Source: Acidimicrobiaceae bacterium (lineage in GTDB: Bacteria > Actinomycetota > Acidimicrobiia > Acidimicrobiales > RAAP-2). Taken from it: 38,139 nucleotides of DNA. Numbering within the stretch: position 1 is the stretch's first letter; every line of letters begins with the position of its first letter. The DNA lies in NCBI GenBank assembly GCA_027306585.1, contig DAHUZJ010000099.1, positions 1 to 38,139 of the forward strand, in the 5' to 3' direction. Below the pieces are notes generated by a model. The model was not told the DNA's origin, did not search any database, and saw only the letters and a program-made list of their open reading frames with translations. Positions 27,811 to 35,592 of this stretch are shown piece after piece. The translations under genes were made by a program, and so were the position numbers.

Positions 27811-27821
27811 GGTGCCGGCAC

Positions 27822-28565
27822 GTGACCGCTGCCACAGCTCGTGCCGGACTGGCCGACCGCATCCGCAGCCTGACCGATCTGCTGGTCGGCCGGTCCGTCC
27901 CAGACGACGCCCTGCGGGAGGCCATCGCCGCGCTCGAGGCGGCTGAGGAGCGGCTGCGGGCCGTCGCGGCCCCGGGCAAGGCGCCGCGAGGCAACCCCGA
28001 CCACCGTGGCCAACCCGGGGTGTTCTTCCCGACCAGCCCGGTGATCGGCCATGCGAACCCGCTGGCCCCACCCGTCGACGTCTGGGCCGTCACCGGCTCC
28101 GACGGGCGGCGAGAGCTCCGCGGCCGGGTCCGCTTCGGCGTCGCCTACGAAGGGCCGCCGACCTGTGTCCACGGGGGTGTGATCGCCCAGATGTTCGACG
28201 AGATCCTGGGCGTGGCGACCATCCTCACGGGTACCGGCGGGATGACGGGCACGCTGACCGTCCGTTACCGCCGGCCCACTCCCTTGCTGGCCGACCTGGA
28301 CGTCGAGGCCCGGCAGGTGGGGGTGGAGGGCCGCAAGATCCACTGCCGGGCCGGCCTGTACCTGGCGGGCGAGCTGACGGCGGAGGCCGACGCCATCTTC
28401 ATCACGGTGCCCCCCGAGAAGGTGCTGGCGTTCGTGGAGGAGCACGTCAGGACGACGGGGAAGGACCTCGTCGACCCGGAGCTCGAGGACCTGGTGGCGA
28501 ACGGAGGGCACTTCCTGGGCGGTCAGGGCGTCCTCGGCGGCGTCGACGGTCCGCTCCCGCGCTGA
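27822..28565 (+). CDS. Hotdog-fold thioesterase (PaaI/4HBT-like)
   Basis: A 247-residue protein whose residues about 85-200 form a 4HBT hotdog domain. GPPTCVHGGVIAQMFDEILG is the central helix with the HGG motif that holds the CoA thioester, preceded by RVRFGVAYEG and followed by TGTLTVRYRRPTPL and GRKIHCRAGLYLAGELTAEA. The N-terminal 85 residues form a helical segment (ALREAIAALEAAEERLRAV) and a flexible linker outside the fold. It would cleave an acyl-CoA; the acyl group is unknown. GTG 27822 begins 11 bases after the GntR stop, so it may be cotranscribed with that regulator. Its end faces lgt, and a hairpin lies between. Confidence 0.85.
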   Translation: MTAATARAGLADRIRSLTDLLVGRSVPDDALREAIAALEAAEERLRAVAAPGKAPRGNPDHRGQPGVFFPTSPVIGHANPLAPPVDVWAVTGSDGRRELRGRVRFGVAYEGPPTCVHGGVIAQMFDEILGVATILTGTGGMTGTLTVRYRRPTPLLADLDVEARQVGVEGRKIHCRAGLYLAGELTAEADAIFITVPPEKVLAFVEEHVRTTGKDLVDPELEDLVANGGHFLGGQGVLGGVDGPLPR

Positions 28566-28574
28566 CGGCGACGG

Positions 28575-28594
28575 CCGCTACTCTCCCGTAGCGG
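28575..28594. terminator. Hairpin at the thioesterase/lgt junction
   Basis: CCGCTAC, 6 bases, then GTAGCGG: a perfect 7-base-pair stem starting 10 bases after the thioesterase stop and including the lgt stop (TAG on the minus strand, 28578-28580). It suits a terminator used by both converging genes. Confidence 0.5.
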
Positions 28595-29555
28595 GCACTG
28601 GGGCGGCGGCCGCCGGCCCGTCGACGCCCCCGGGGCTCGCAGGTCCGACCTCCGCCACCCCCGCCGCCCCCGCCACCCCCGCCGCCGTGGCGCCATCCGC
28701 TGTCCGCGGCTCCCCGAGGGGCGCGTCCGGGCCGCCGGCGCTCGCCACGGCCGGCCGGGCGCCCGCCAGCCATTCCCGCCAGCGACGCCAGGTCCGGACC
28801 AGGACCACGGCGCCGGCGACCGACAGCGCCAAGCCCGCCAGCTGGACCAGGTTGGAGCCCAGCCGGTTGCCGTACGCCAGCCACAGGTGCTGGTCGACGG
28901 TGCGCTCGATACCCCACAGCACCATGGCGGTCCCCAGCACGGCACCCGGCGGGTACCCGGCGCGCGGCGACCGGTCGGGCCACCGGTCGAGGTGGCGCTC
29001 GAGGGCGAGCAGGACCACGAAGATGGTGACGTCCTCGATCGCCTGGAAGATGGGCACGGGCAGGCGCTTCCCGACCTGGCCGGCGTAGGCCATGCCGAAC
29101 CACTGGGTCGTGCGATGGCCGCCACCGGCCACCATCAGCTGCGGTCCGAGGAGGCGTCCCATCGCCCACGCCGCGGCGAGCACTGGTGCCACCAGGTCGA
29201 GGGCGCGGCCCAGGCCGAGCTGGGGGCACCGCCGCCGGGCCATCGCGACGCCGGTCGGCACCCCGAGGAGGAGCCCGCCCCACGACGACAGCCCGCCGTG
29301 CCAGATCTGCACCACCTGGCCGGGTTGCTGCAGGTAGAAGGAGATGTTGGCCAGGACGTGCATGGCCCGGGCGCCGATGACGGCGGCTACCAGCACCCAC
29401 AGGAACATGGCGATCAGCCAATCGGTGGGGTAGCCGGCGCGCCGGAGCCGGCGCTCGAAGTAGCGGTAGGCGAACCAGAAGGTGACCGCCAGCCCGATGC
29501 CGTAGGTGTGGACCTGCAGAGGTCCGAGGTGGAACACGACGGGGATCGGCTTCAT
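28578..29555 (-). CDS. lgt: Lgt-like prolipoprotein diacylglyceryl transferase, divergent
   Basis: A 325-residue integral membrane protein with the Lgt plan: start VVFHLGPLQVHTYGIGLA (the Tyr of the periplasmic loop), helices, QIWHGGLSSWGGLLLG, ALDLVAPVLAAAWAMGRLLGP, and a C-terminal helix region. Lgt moves diacylglycerol from phosphatidylglycerol to the lipobox Cys of secreted lipoproteins. The central signature of active enzymes, GRxGNFxNxExxG, is degraded here to GRLLGPQLMVAGG: the catalytic Arg is kept but the Asn and Glu are not, and HPTQLYE near the end reads PVPIFQA. About 60 Ala/Gly/Pro-rich residues follow the last helix. Either a specialised paralogue or a protein of different substrate; a canonical Lgt may exist elsewhere. 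Confidence 0.75.
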   Translation of the reverse strand: MKPIPVVFHLGPLQVHTYGIGLAVTFWFAYRYFERRLRRAGYPTDWLIAMFLWVLVAAVIGARAMHVLANISFYLQQPGQVVQIWHGGLSSWGGLLLGVPTGVAMARRRCPQLGLGRALDLVAPVLAAAWAMGRLLGPQLMVAGGGHRTTQWFGMAYAGQVGKRLPVPIFQAIEDVTIFVVLLALERHLDRWPDRSPRAGYPPGAVLGTAMVLWGIERTVDQHLWLAYGNRLGSNLVQLAGLALSVAGAVVLVRTWRRWREWLAGARPAVASAGGPDAPLGEPRTADGATAAGVAGAAGVAEVGPASPGGVDGPAAAAPVPATGE

Positions 29556-29699
29556 GGGTGCGCCCCCAGTATTGTCCGCCGGTTCGCAGACCAGGAGGTC
29601 GCGGGGCTGCGAGCGTTCCCTCCCGATGGACGTTCCCGGGTGGACGGTGATCGTGGGCCGGGCGGCGATCTCCCGCCCGTGCGTCGTGCCGGGTGCTCC

Positions 29700-30854
29700 C
29701 TACGGCCGGCCGGCGCCGGCGAACCCTGTGCCCAGCCGCACGCCGGTGATCCACACCGAAGCCCCCGTGTACGGTGCCTCGATCATCTGGCCGCCACCGA
29801 TGTACATCGCCACGTGTGTGCCGCCACCCGGGCCGTAGAAGAGCAGGTCACCCGGTTGCAGGTCGGAGATGGGGACCGGGGTGCTGTCGGCCATCTGGGC
29901 CCCGGAGAAGTGGGGGAGCGAGACGCCCGCCTGGCCCCAGGCCCACGCCGTCAGGCCGGAGCAGTCGAACCCGACGCCGGGCGACTCACCGCCCCAGACG
30001 TAGGGCACGCCGATCTGGGACTCCGCCGCGGCCACGGCGGCGGCACCGGCTCCCCCGGCCGACGGCGGCGGCGGGACGTTGGCCGGGGCCGACACCGTTT
30101 GTGCCGGGGTGTTGGAAGCCGGTGCTTGCGCGGCGGCGAGCCTGGCTTGCGCCGCCCGCTGGTCGGCTTGTGACTGCGCCAGCTGCTGTTGCGTGATCAG
30201 TGTGGCGACCTGCCCCTTGACCTGGGCGAGGCTGGCCTGCTGCTGGGTCTGCAGTGTCTGGGCCTGCTGGTAGGCCTGCTGGGACACCTGGACGGCCTGG
30301 GTCGCCTGCTGGTCCTGTGTGCGCAAGGTGGTCTGCTCGGCGTTGAGCTGGTTCTGCGCCGTCTGGAGCTTGGCCATGGCGGTGCTCAGGTCGCCCTGGG
30401 CGACCCTGGAGAACTCGGTGGCGGCCGCCGTCTGTGTCTGGTTGCCCGAGAAGAGGGGGTTGGTGGCGGCCGACCCGTCGGTCACGTAGGCCTCGAGGGC
30501 GATCGCCTTGAGGCTGGACCGGTCCTTGACGACCGTCGCCTTCGCCTGGGAGATCTTGGCCTGGGTGGCGGTGATCTGCTGGTCCAGCGACGCCTTCTTC
30601 GCCTGCGCCGCCAGGTACTGCTGGTCGAGAGCGTCGATCTGGCGACCCGTCGTCTGGATCTGTGTCTCCAGCTGTGCTGCTTTTGCCTGCGCACTCGACA
30701 GCTGGCTGGCGGACGCACCCGACTGCAGCGCGAGCATGGCGCACAGGGGCACCACGGTGAGAACCGCCGCTGGAAAGACGATTCTCCGCTGTAGCCGAAG
30801 GCGTTGCTCCGACCGGGCCGTCGAGTGGCGCGGACGCCCCTCTTGGTCAGTCAC
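29700..30854 (-). CDS. Secreted NlpC/P60 peptidoglycan endopeptidase with coiled-coil domain
   Basis: A 384-residue secreted cell-wall hydrolase. A basic N-terminus and hydrophobic stretch (IVFPAAVLTVVPLCAMLAL, then SGASAS) form a signal peptide or anchor. Residues about 50-240 are a Gln/Ala-rich coiled coil with many LxxQxxQ heptads, as in RipA- and CwlO-type enzymes, where the coil is inhibitory or interacts with FtsEX. After a Pro/Ala linker comes NlpC/P60 (about 275-384): YVWGGESP, catalytic Cys in FDCSGLTAWAW, LQPGDLLFYGP, catalytic His in THVAMYIGGG. It cuts stem-peptide gamma-D-Glu-to-diamino-acid bonds. GTG 30854 is chosen; a TTG at 30893 opens the frame. Nothing in this gene suggests disruption. 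Confidence 0.87.
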   Translation of the reverse strand: MTDQEGRPRHSTARSEQRLRLQRRIVFPAAVLTVVPLCAMLALQSGASASQLSSAQAKAAQLETQIQTTGRQIDALDQQYLAAQAKKASLDQQITATQAKISQAKATVVKDRSSLKAIALEAYVTDGSAATNPLFSGNQTQTAAATEFSRVAQGDLSTAMAKLQTAQNQLNAEQTTLRTQDQQATQAVQVSQQAYQQAQTLQTQQQASLAQVKGQVATLITQQQLAQSQADQRAAQARLAAAQAPASNTPAQTVSAPANVPPPPSAGGAGAAAVAAAESQIGVPYVWGGESPGVGFDCSGLTAWAWGQAGVSLPHFSGAQMADSTPVPISDLQPGDLLFYGPGGGTHVAMYIGGGQMIEAPYTGASVWITGVRLGTGFAGAGRP

Positions 30855-30974
30855 AATGCCCGAGAGTCTTACCCATACAGGCCGGGAAAGCAACCATTTC
30901 GGGTCGCCGCCGGCTGCACCCGGGGTCCGCCCTGAGGCTCATCTCCCCTGGTCAGCGCCGATTCTCGCTGAACC

Positions 30975-31053
30975 GAACGTCCCACAATCTTCATATTGTG
31001 AACGTTCTTCGCAGCTCATTACGACCCGTACGCGGCGGCGTCGCCGAACGTTC
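30975..31053. promoter_or_regulatory. Regulatory-looking motif cluster in the 335-base gap
   Basis: In the gap between the NlpC/P60 start and the lyase start (30855-31189), the palindrome GAACGTTC occurs at 31000-31007 and 31046-31053, and a near copy, GAACGTCC, at 30975-30982. Between the first two lies an inverted repeat CACAAT-N6-ATTGTG (30983-31000). This stretch has lower GC content than its surroundings. It is probably a promoter or operator region for either divergent gene. I found no other feature in this gap and no convincing riboswitch. Confidence 0.4.
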
Positions 31054-31189
31054 ACCGTAGCCCACCAGGGGATGGTGCCCGCAACACGGTGGCGGCCGGG
31101 CGGTCGCGACCCTCGACCTCGAGGTGAGGTGGATGCCTCGGTGCGGAGTGGAGTGGAACGGCCTCCGGCGTCGGCTTAGCATTCTCGCC

Positions 31190-32137
31190 ATGTCTGCACG
31201 CTCCCGCGACCTGCCGCGCCGCTCCTGCCTGTCGACCCCCGGGGCGACGGAGAAGTTCCTGGCCAAGGCGCCCTCCGTCTCGGCCGACATGACGTTCCTC
31301 GACCTCGAGGACTCGGTGGCGCCGCTGGAGAAGGTCGGGGCCCGCAAGAAGGTCGTCGACGCCATCAAGAACCTCACCTGGGACGACCGCGTCCTGTGCG
31401 TGCGTATCAACGCGTGGGACACCGAGTGGACCTACGGCGACGTCATCGAGGTGGTCGGCAACGCCGGCGAGCGCCTGGACGAGGTGATGCTCCCCAAGGT
31501 CCAGTCGGCGGCCGAGGTCGTCGCCCTCGACCTGCTGCTCACCCAGGTCGAGAAGAACTCGGGGCTGCCCGTGGGCCACATCGGCATCGAGGCCCAGATC
31601 GAGACCGCCCGGGGCCTCATCAACGTGGAGGAGATCTGCGCCGCCTCGCCGCGGCTCGAGACCGTCATCTTCGGGCCGGCCGACTTCGCCGCCTCGATGG
31701 AGATGCCCGTGCTGACCGGCGGCGTCCAGGTCCCCGAGTACCCTGGCGACCACTTCCACTACGTGTTCTCGAAGATCCTCATGGCCGGCCGGGCGAACGG
31801 CCTCCAGGTCATCGACGGGCCGTACCTCTACGTCCGCGACCTCGACGGGCTGCGGGACTTCGCCCGGCGCACCCGGGTGCTCGGCTACGACGGCAAGTGG
31901 GCCCTCACGCCCGACCAGGCGGCCGTCCTCAACGAGGTCTACTCGCCCACCCAGGAGCAGTTCGACCGGGCATGGGACCTGCTCGAGGCCTACCGGAAGG
32001 CCACCGAGGAGGAGCGCAAGGGCGCCGTCATGTTCGGGGACGAGATGATCGACGAAGCCAGCCGCAAGATGGCCCTCAAGTTCGTGACTCGCGGCGAGCG
32101 GGCGGGGCTCAGCCGCTCGCCGTCGAGCGAGGCCTGA
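31190..32137 (+). CDS. CoA ester lyase of the HpcH/CitE family (malyl-CoA lyase type)
   Basis: A 315-residue beta-barrel lyase. LPRRSCLSTPGATEKF, then LDLEDSVAPLEK (metal Glu/Asp region), VCVRINAWDTEW, EVMLPKVQSAAEV, GIEAQIETARGLIN and VIFGPADFAASMEMP are the family's conserved strands. CitE-like proteins of this length in actinobacteria cleave (3S)-malyl-CoA or beta-methylmalyl-CoA, giving glyoxylate and acetyl- or propionyl-CoA. Actinobacterial members with the tail EEERKGAVMFGDEMIDEASRK sit in ethylmalonyl-CoA pathway clusters. It faces tail to tail the methylsuccinyl-CoA dehydrogenase-like gene, which supports that role. ATG 31190 is chosen over the earlier open frame because family members start at this point. 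The substrate is not proven. Confidence 0.85.
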   Translation: MSARSRDLPRRSCLSTPGATEKFLAKAPSVSADMTFLDLEDSVAPLEKVGARKKVVDAIKNLTWDDRVLCVRINAWDTEWTYGDVIEVVGNAGERLDEVMLPKVQSAAEVVALDLLLTQVEKNSGLPVGHIGIEAQIETARGLINVEEICAASPRLETVIFGPADFAASMEMPVLTGGVQVPEYPGDHFHYVFSKILMAGRANGLQVIDGPYLYVRDLDGLRDFARRTRVLGYDGKWALTPDQAAVLNEVYSPTQEQFDRAWDLLEAYRKATEEERKGAVMFGDEMIDEASRKMALKFVTRGERAGLSRSPSSEA

Positions 32138-32206
32138 GCCGGCCCGCCCCGGTGGGCGCCCCTTCGGCGCGGCGGAACCGGCCGGCCGGGCTCGGCCGGG
32201 CCCGCC

Positions 32207-33802
32207 TCAGCCTGCCCGCTCGACCAGCCGCCGGGCGATGACCTTGAGGGCCAGCGTCTCGTCGGCGCCCTCGAAGATGGACAGCACCCGGGCGTCGACG
32301 AAGTAGCGGCTCACCGGGTACTCCTCCGCGTAACCCATGCCGCCGTGGACCTGCATCGCCTCGCGGGTGACCCACTCGGCGGCCCGGCACACGTAGGCCT
32401 TGCTCATCGACGCCTCGAGGGCGCCCTCGCCCTGCCCCATGAGCCGGGCCACGTGGTAGGCGAGCTGGCGGGCGGACTGCACGACGACCGCCATCCGCCC
32501 GAGCTTCGCCCGGGTCAGCTGGTAGTCGATGATCGGGGCGCCGAACACCTTGCGCTCACGGGCGTAGGCGAGGGCGGCCTCGTAGGCGGCCTGCATGACC
32601 CCGACGGCACGGGCCGCCGTCTGCAGCCGGCCGTTCTCGAAGCCCTGCATCTGCAGGTAGAAGCCACGGCCGAGGCCCTCCTCGCCGCCGACCAGGTCCT
32701 CGGCCGGCACGAACCAGTCCTCGAAGGCGAGCTCGTAGGAGTGCATGCCCCGGTAGCCCAAGGTGTCGATGGGGCGGCCCTCGAGCTTGCCCGGGCGGCC
32801 GCCCTGGTGGAGCACGAACCCCTTGCCGTCGGCCGGTGCCTTCTCGACGAGGAAGAGCGACAGGCCCCGGTGCGCCTTCGACCGGTCGGGGTCGGTGCGG
32901 GCGAGCAGCATGAGCACGTCGGCGCGGGCGGCGAACGTGCACCACGTCTTCACTCCGTTGACGAGCCAGCCGCCCTCGGTCGGGGTGGCCGAGGTCGTGA
33001 TCCCCGCCACGTCCGAGCCGTAGTCGGGCTCGGTCACCGCCACCGCCGCCAGCACCTCGGCGGTGGCCAGCTTGGGCAGCCACCGGCGCTTCTGCTCCTC
33101 GGTCCCGCCGTGCACGAGGGCCCGGGTGAGGATCTCGGGGCGCGTGATCAGCGAGCCGCCGATGCCGAGCGAGCCCCACGACAGCTCCTCGGTCGCCACC
33201 ACCATGCCCAGCTGGTCGCTCTCGTCGCCGGTGGCATACCCTCCGTACTCCTCGGGGACCGACAGCCCGAACCCGCCGATCTCCGCCAAGCCGGTGACGA
33301 TCTCTTCGGGGATGTCGGTGTTGGCCCGGTGGACGTGCTCGGCGTGGGGCCGGACCTCGTTCTCGGCGAACCGGTGGAAGGTGTCGCGCACGAGGTCGAA
33401 ATCGTCCCCCAAGTGCCGGGGGCCTTCCTGGTCGCAGAGGGCGGCGAGCACGGCGGGGTCCCGGTGGGCGGTCACGAAGGGGCGCGCCCCGTCGAGGGCG
33501 TCGTCGTCCACGCCCCACGAGGCTGCCCGGCCGATGACGCGGCCGGCCAGGTCGGCGACGGCGTCGGCCACGAAGGCGCAGGCGATGCGGGCCTCGAGCT
33601 CGCCGTGGGCCCCGTAGTCGAGGACGGCCCGGGCCGTGGTCACCGCCGCCGCCGCATGGGCGAGGTCGTAGGCCACCACCTGCTGCTCGTCGATCCCGGC
33701 GGCGCCCACCTGGCGGACGGCGCGGTCGACGACCGCTTGGCACAGCCCGACGGCGTCGGCGGCAGCGGCGAGGTCCGGGGTGGGGAGGGTCTCGGGAGCC
33801 AT
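32207..33802 (-). CDS. mcd: Acyl-CoA dehydrogenase, (2S)-methylsuccinyl-CoA dehydrogenase type
   Basis: A 531-residue flavoprotein, about 150 residues longer than ordinary acyl-CoA dehydrogenases because of an N-terminal helical extension (1-145). The core shows FDLVRDTFHRFAENEVRPHAEH, FGLSVPEEYGGY, AVAVTEPDYGSDVAGITTSAT (FAD and substrate), RKVFGAPIIDYQLTRAKLG, MQVHGGMGYAEEYPVSRYF and the C-terminal LSIFEGADETLALKVIARRL, where other family members have YEGTNxIQ. Extended N-terminus and that ending fit the (2S)-methylsuccinyl-CoA dehydrogenases of the ethylmalonyl-CoA pathway, which make mesaconyl-CoA. The lyase and MaoC genes nearby would act later in that pathway. Ordinary branched-chain acyl-CoA oxidation is the alternative. 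Start is the ATG at 33802. Confidence 0.8.
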   Translation of the reverse strand: MAPETLPTPDLAAAADAVGLCQAVVDRAVRQVGAAGIDEQQVVAYDLAHAAAAVTTARAVLDYGAHGELEARIACAFVADAVADLAGRVIGRAASWGVDDDALDGARPFVTAHRDPAVLAALCDQEGPRHLGDDFDLVRDTFHRFAENEVRPHAEHVHRANTDIPEEIVTGLAEIGGFGLSVPEEYGGYATGDESDQLGMVVATEELSWGSLGIGGSLITRPEILTRALVHGGTEEQKRRWLPKLATAEVLAAVAVTEPDYGSDVAGITTSATPTEGGWLVNGVKTWCTFAARADVLMLLARTDPDRSKAHRGLSLFLVEKAPADGKGFVLHQGGRPGKLEGRPIDTLGYRGMHSYELAFEDWFVPAEDLVGGEEGLGRGFYLQMQGFENGRLQTAARAVGVMQAAYEAALAYARERKVFGAPIIDYQLTRAKLGRMAVVVQSARQLAYHVARLMGQGEGALEASMSKAYVCRAAEWVTREAMQVHGGMGYAEEYPVSRYFVDARVLSIFEGADETLALKVIARRLVERAG

Positions 33803-33880
33803 GGGGTTCTCCTCTGTCGTGCCTCTCGCGGCGTCCCGGACCCTACCCGCCCCCGGGCACCGGGCCCTACGGGTGGACGC

Positions 33881-34570
33881 TCAGGCCAACGGGCGTCGCC
33901 CGAGGACGGTGACCAGGGGCGGGAGGACGATCGGGTCGTCTCCGGGGTCCATCTCCGTCAGCGACGCCAGGTAGTCGGCCACCGGTCCGGGCCCGGCGCC
34001 GGCCGGTGCCTCCGCCCAGGCGTCGACCACCTCGAGGCCCGCGTCGCGGACCAGCGCGGGCAGAAGGGCGCCGATGTCGGGGTGCCGGGCGTCCGGCATC
34101 GACAGCGGGGCACCGTCGACCCGCCCCGCCGAGGTGATCGGCTCCTGGGCCACCACCCAGCCCCCAGGACGGACGGCGCCGGCCATCCGGGCGAGCACGG
34201 GCACGGGGTCCAGCACGTGCAGCAGCAGGAAACGGCAGAAGGCGAGATCGACCGGTTCGGGCAGGGTCAGGTCCTCGGCGGCCTGCGTGATGGCGAGCAC
34301 CTGGCTGAACTCGGCCGCGGCGGCGGCCACCACGTCGCGGGCCAGCGGGTCGCTGTCGACGGCGTAGACGCGCCCCTCGCGCCCGACGACCTCGGCCAGG
34401 GCGACCGCGACGTCGCCGCCCCCGGCGCCCACGTCGACGCACCGCCAGCCGGGGCCGAGGCCGAGGCGCTCGAGGGCGGTGGCCAGTGGACGGCGGTAGA
34501 CGTCGTCGCGGAGCCCCTTCATGGGGTGGCCGCCGGCGGCGTGCGGGTCGTGTGCCGGCGAGAGGTCCAC
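33881..34570 (-). CDS. Class I SAM-dependent methyltransferase
   Basis: A 229-residue methyltransferase with a UbiE-like fold. CVDVGAGGGDVAVALAEVVG is SAM motif I, VYAVDSDPLARDVV the acidic loop after strand 2, EPVDLAFCRFLLLHVLDPV motif IV, and RPGGWVVAQEPI the post-motif. LVRDAGLEVVDAWAEA follows near the end. The substrate-binding part is short and does not identify the acceptor. GTG 34570 is chosen for GAGGA eight bases upstream and because AHDPHAAGGHPMKGLRDDVY begins related proteins; ATG 34522 is the alternative. It is divergent from the DUF6941 gene and has no visible tie to the flanking CoA enzymes. Confidence 0.85.
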   Translation of the reverse strand: MDLSPAHDPHAAGGHPMKGLRDDVYRRPLATALERLGLGPGWRCVDVGAGGGDVAVALAEVVGREGRVYAVDSDPLARDVVAAAAAEFSQVLAITQAAEDLTLPEPVDLAFCRFLLLHVLDPVPVLARMAGAVRPGGWVVAQEPITSAGRVDGAPLSMPDARHPDIGALLPALVRDAGLEVVDAWAEAPAGAGPGPVADYLASLTEMDPGDDPIVLPPLVTVLGRRPLA

Positions 34571-34630
34571 GGCCAGATCCTCGCACGGGACGGCGCCGGG
34601 TGGTGCCCCACGCCGTCGTTGGTAGCCTCG

Positions 34631-35068
34631 ATGCCCGTGAAGGTCACGATGCTGTTGTGCGACAGCGCCCAAGTGGCGGACGGGAAGCTCTACATCCTCG
34701 GTGGCGGCTGGTCCATGACCGGTCCGGACCCGGTCCCGTCCGCGGTGGCGCTCAAGATCGACGTCGAGTGGAACGAGGCGGAGCGACCCCACCACTGGGA
34801 GCTGTTCCTCGAGGACGCCGACGGCCGGCCGGTCATGGTCGACACGCCCGAGGGGGCGCAGCCGGTCGAGGTGCGCGGGGAGTTCACCGTGTCGCACCCG
34901 CCAGGGGTCCCCGAGGGGTCCCCGATCGACGTCGCCCTCGCCGTGAACATGGGTCCCATCCCACTGCGACCCGGCACCCGGTTCACGTGGCGGCTCGTGA
35001 TCGACGGCGAGTCCCTCCCCGCCGCGTCCCTCGGCTTCACGACGCGCCCGGTGCCCCAAGCCTCCTGA
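34631..35068 (+). CDS. DUF6941 family protein
   Basis: A 145-residue beta-rich protein. KVTMLLCDSAQVADGKLYI, then LGGGWSMTGPDP, VALKIDVEWNEAERPHHW, FLEDADGRPVMV, VNMGPIPLRPGTRF and WRLVIDGES repeat the sequence order of DUF6941, a family of about 130-145 residues with unknown function, frequent in actinobacteria and proposed only as a small beta-sandwich. There is no signal peptide. ATG 34631 is the first start. The MaoC gene begins two bases after its stop codon, so the two are cotranscribed. In known genomes it often neighbours MaoC or enzyme genes, but no functional link is established. Confidence 0.8.
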   Translation: MPVKVTMLLCDSAQVADGKLYILGGGWSMTGPDPVPSAVALKIDVEWNEAERPHHWELFLEDADGRPVMVDTPEGAQPVEVRGEFTVSHPPGVPEGSPIDVALAVNMGPIPLRPGTRFTWRLVIDGESLPAASLGFTTRPVPQAS

Positions 35069-35069
35069 C

Positions 35070-35582
35070 GTGACCACCTACGACCGGCCCTTCGGGCGCA
35101 CCTTCGACGACTTCGTCGTCGGCGACGTGTACCGGCACTGGCCAGGGAAGACGATCACCGAGTCCGACGACCATCTCTTCTGCATGATCACGATGAACCA
35201 CCACCCGCTCCACACGAACGCGTGGTTCGCGGAGGAAGAGACGGTGCACGGCAGGAACGTCGTGGTCGGCAACCTCGTCTACTCGCTGGCCCTCGGCATG
35301 AGCGTGCCCGACGTCAGCGGGTCGGCGATCGCCAACCTCGAGGTGGAGTCGCTCGTCCACCGGCACCCCACGTTCCACGGCGACACCATCTACGCCGAGA
35401 CCAAGGTGGTCGACAAGGTCGAGTCCCGCTCGAAGGACGACCGTGGCATCGTGACCGTCGAGACGAAGGCCTTCAACCAGCGCGGCGAGGAGGTCTGCTT
35501 CTTCCGGCGCAAGGTGATGGTCTGGAGGGCGGCCGCCGCGCCGGCGCGCCGCCGCCCGTACGGCGACGACGTCTGGGGCTGA
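35070..35582 (+). CDS. MaoC-family dehydratase, mesaconyl-CoA hydratase candidate
   Basis: A 170-residue hotdog enzyme. FDDFVVGDVYRHWPGKTITE, then DDHLFCMITMNHHPLHTN (the R-specific hydratase motif DxxxxNxxHxxP appears here as MITMNHHPLH), then NVVVGNLVYSLALGMSVPDV, AIANLEVESLVHRHPTFHGD and a beta-rich end. In actinobacteria, single-domain MaoC proteins carrying exactly this GKTITExDDHLF/VPDVSG arrangement occur in ethylmalonyl-CoA pathway operons, where they hydrate mesaconyl-CoA to beta-methylmalyl-CoA. Start is a GTG at 35070. It follows DUF6941 directly and precedes mutY by 10 bases. The lyase and dehydrogenase of the same pathway lie 3 kb upstream. Confidence 0.85.
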   Translation: MTTYDRPFGRTFDDFVVGDVYRHWPGKTITESDDHLFCMITMNHHPLHTNAWFAEEETVHGRNVVVGNLVYSLALGMSVPDVSGSAIANLEVESLVHRHPTFHGDTIYAETKVVDKVESRSKDDRGIVTVETKAFNQRGEEVCFFRRKVMVWRAAAAPARRRPYGDDVWG

Positions 35583-35592
35583 GCCGGGCGCG

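Noticed and set aside
30855-30960. A c-di-AMP (ydaO-type) riboswitch upstream of the NlpC/P60 gene
   Set aside because: This position is typical for that riboswitch in actinobacteria, but I could not find its conserved GGGGGACCC and GGGGUGAAUC core elements on the minus strand. A covariance-model scan would decide.
32156-32170. Hairpin GCGCC-N5-GGCGC between the lyase and the dehydrogenase
   Set aside because: A five-base stem is expected by chance in such GC-rich sequence; not listed as a terminator.
32345-34600. A long plus-strand frame over the acyl-CoA dehydrogenase
   Set aside because: It continues into the true DUF6941 frame, but the part before 34631 is antisense to a motif-rich dehydrogenase and to a methyltransferase.
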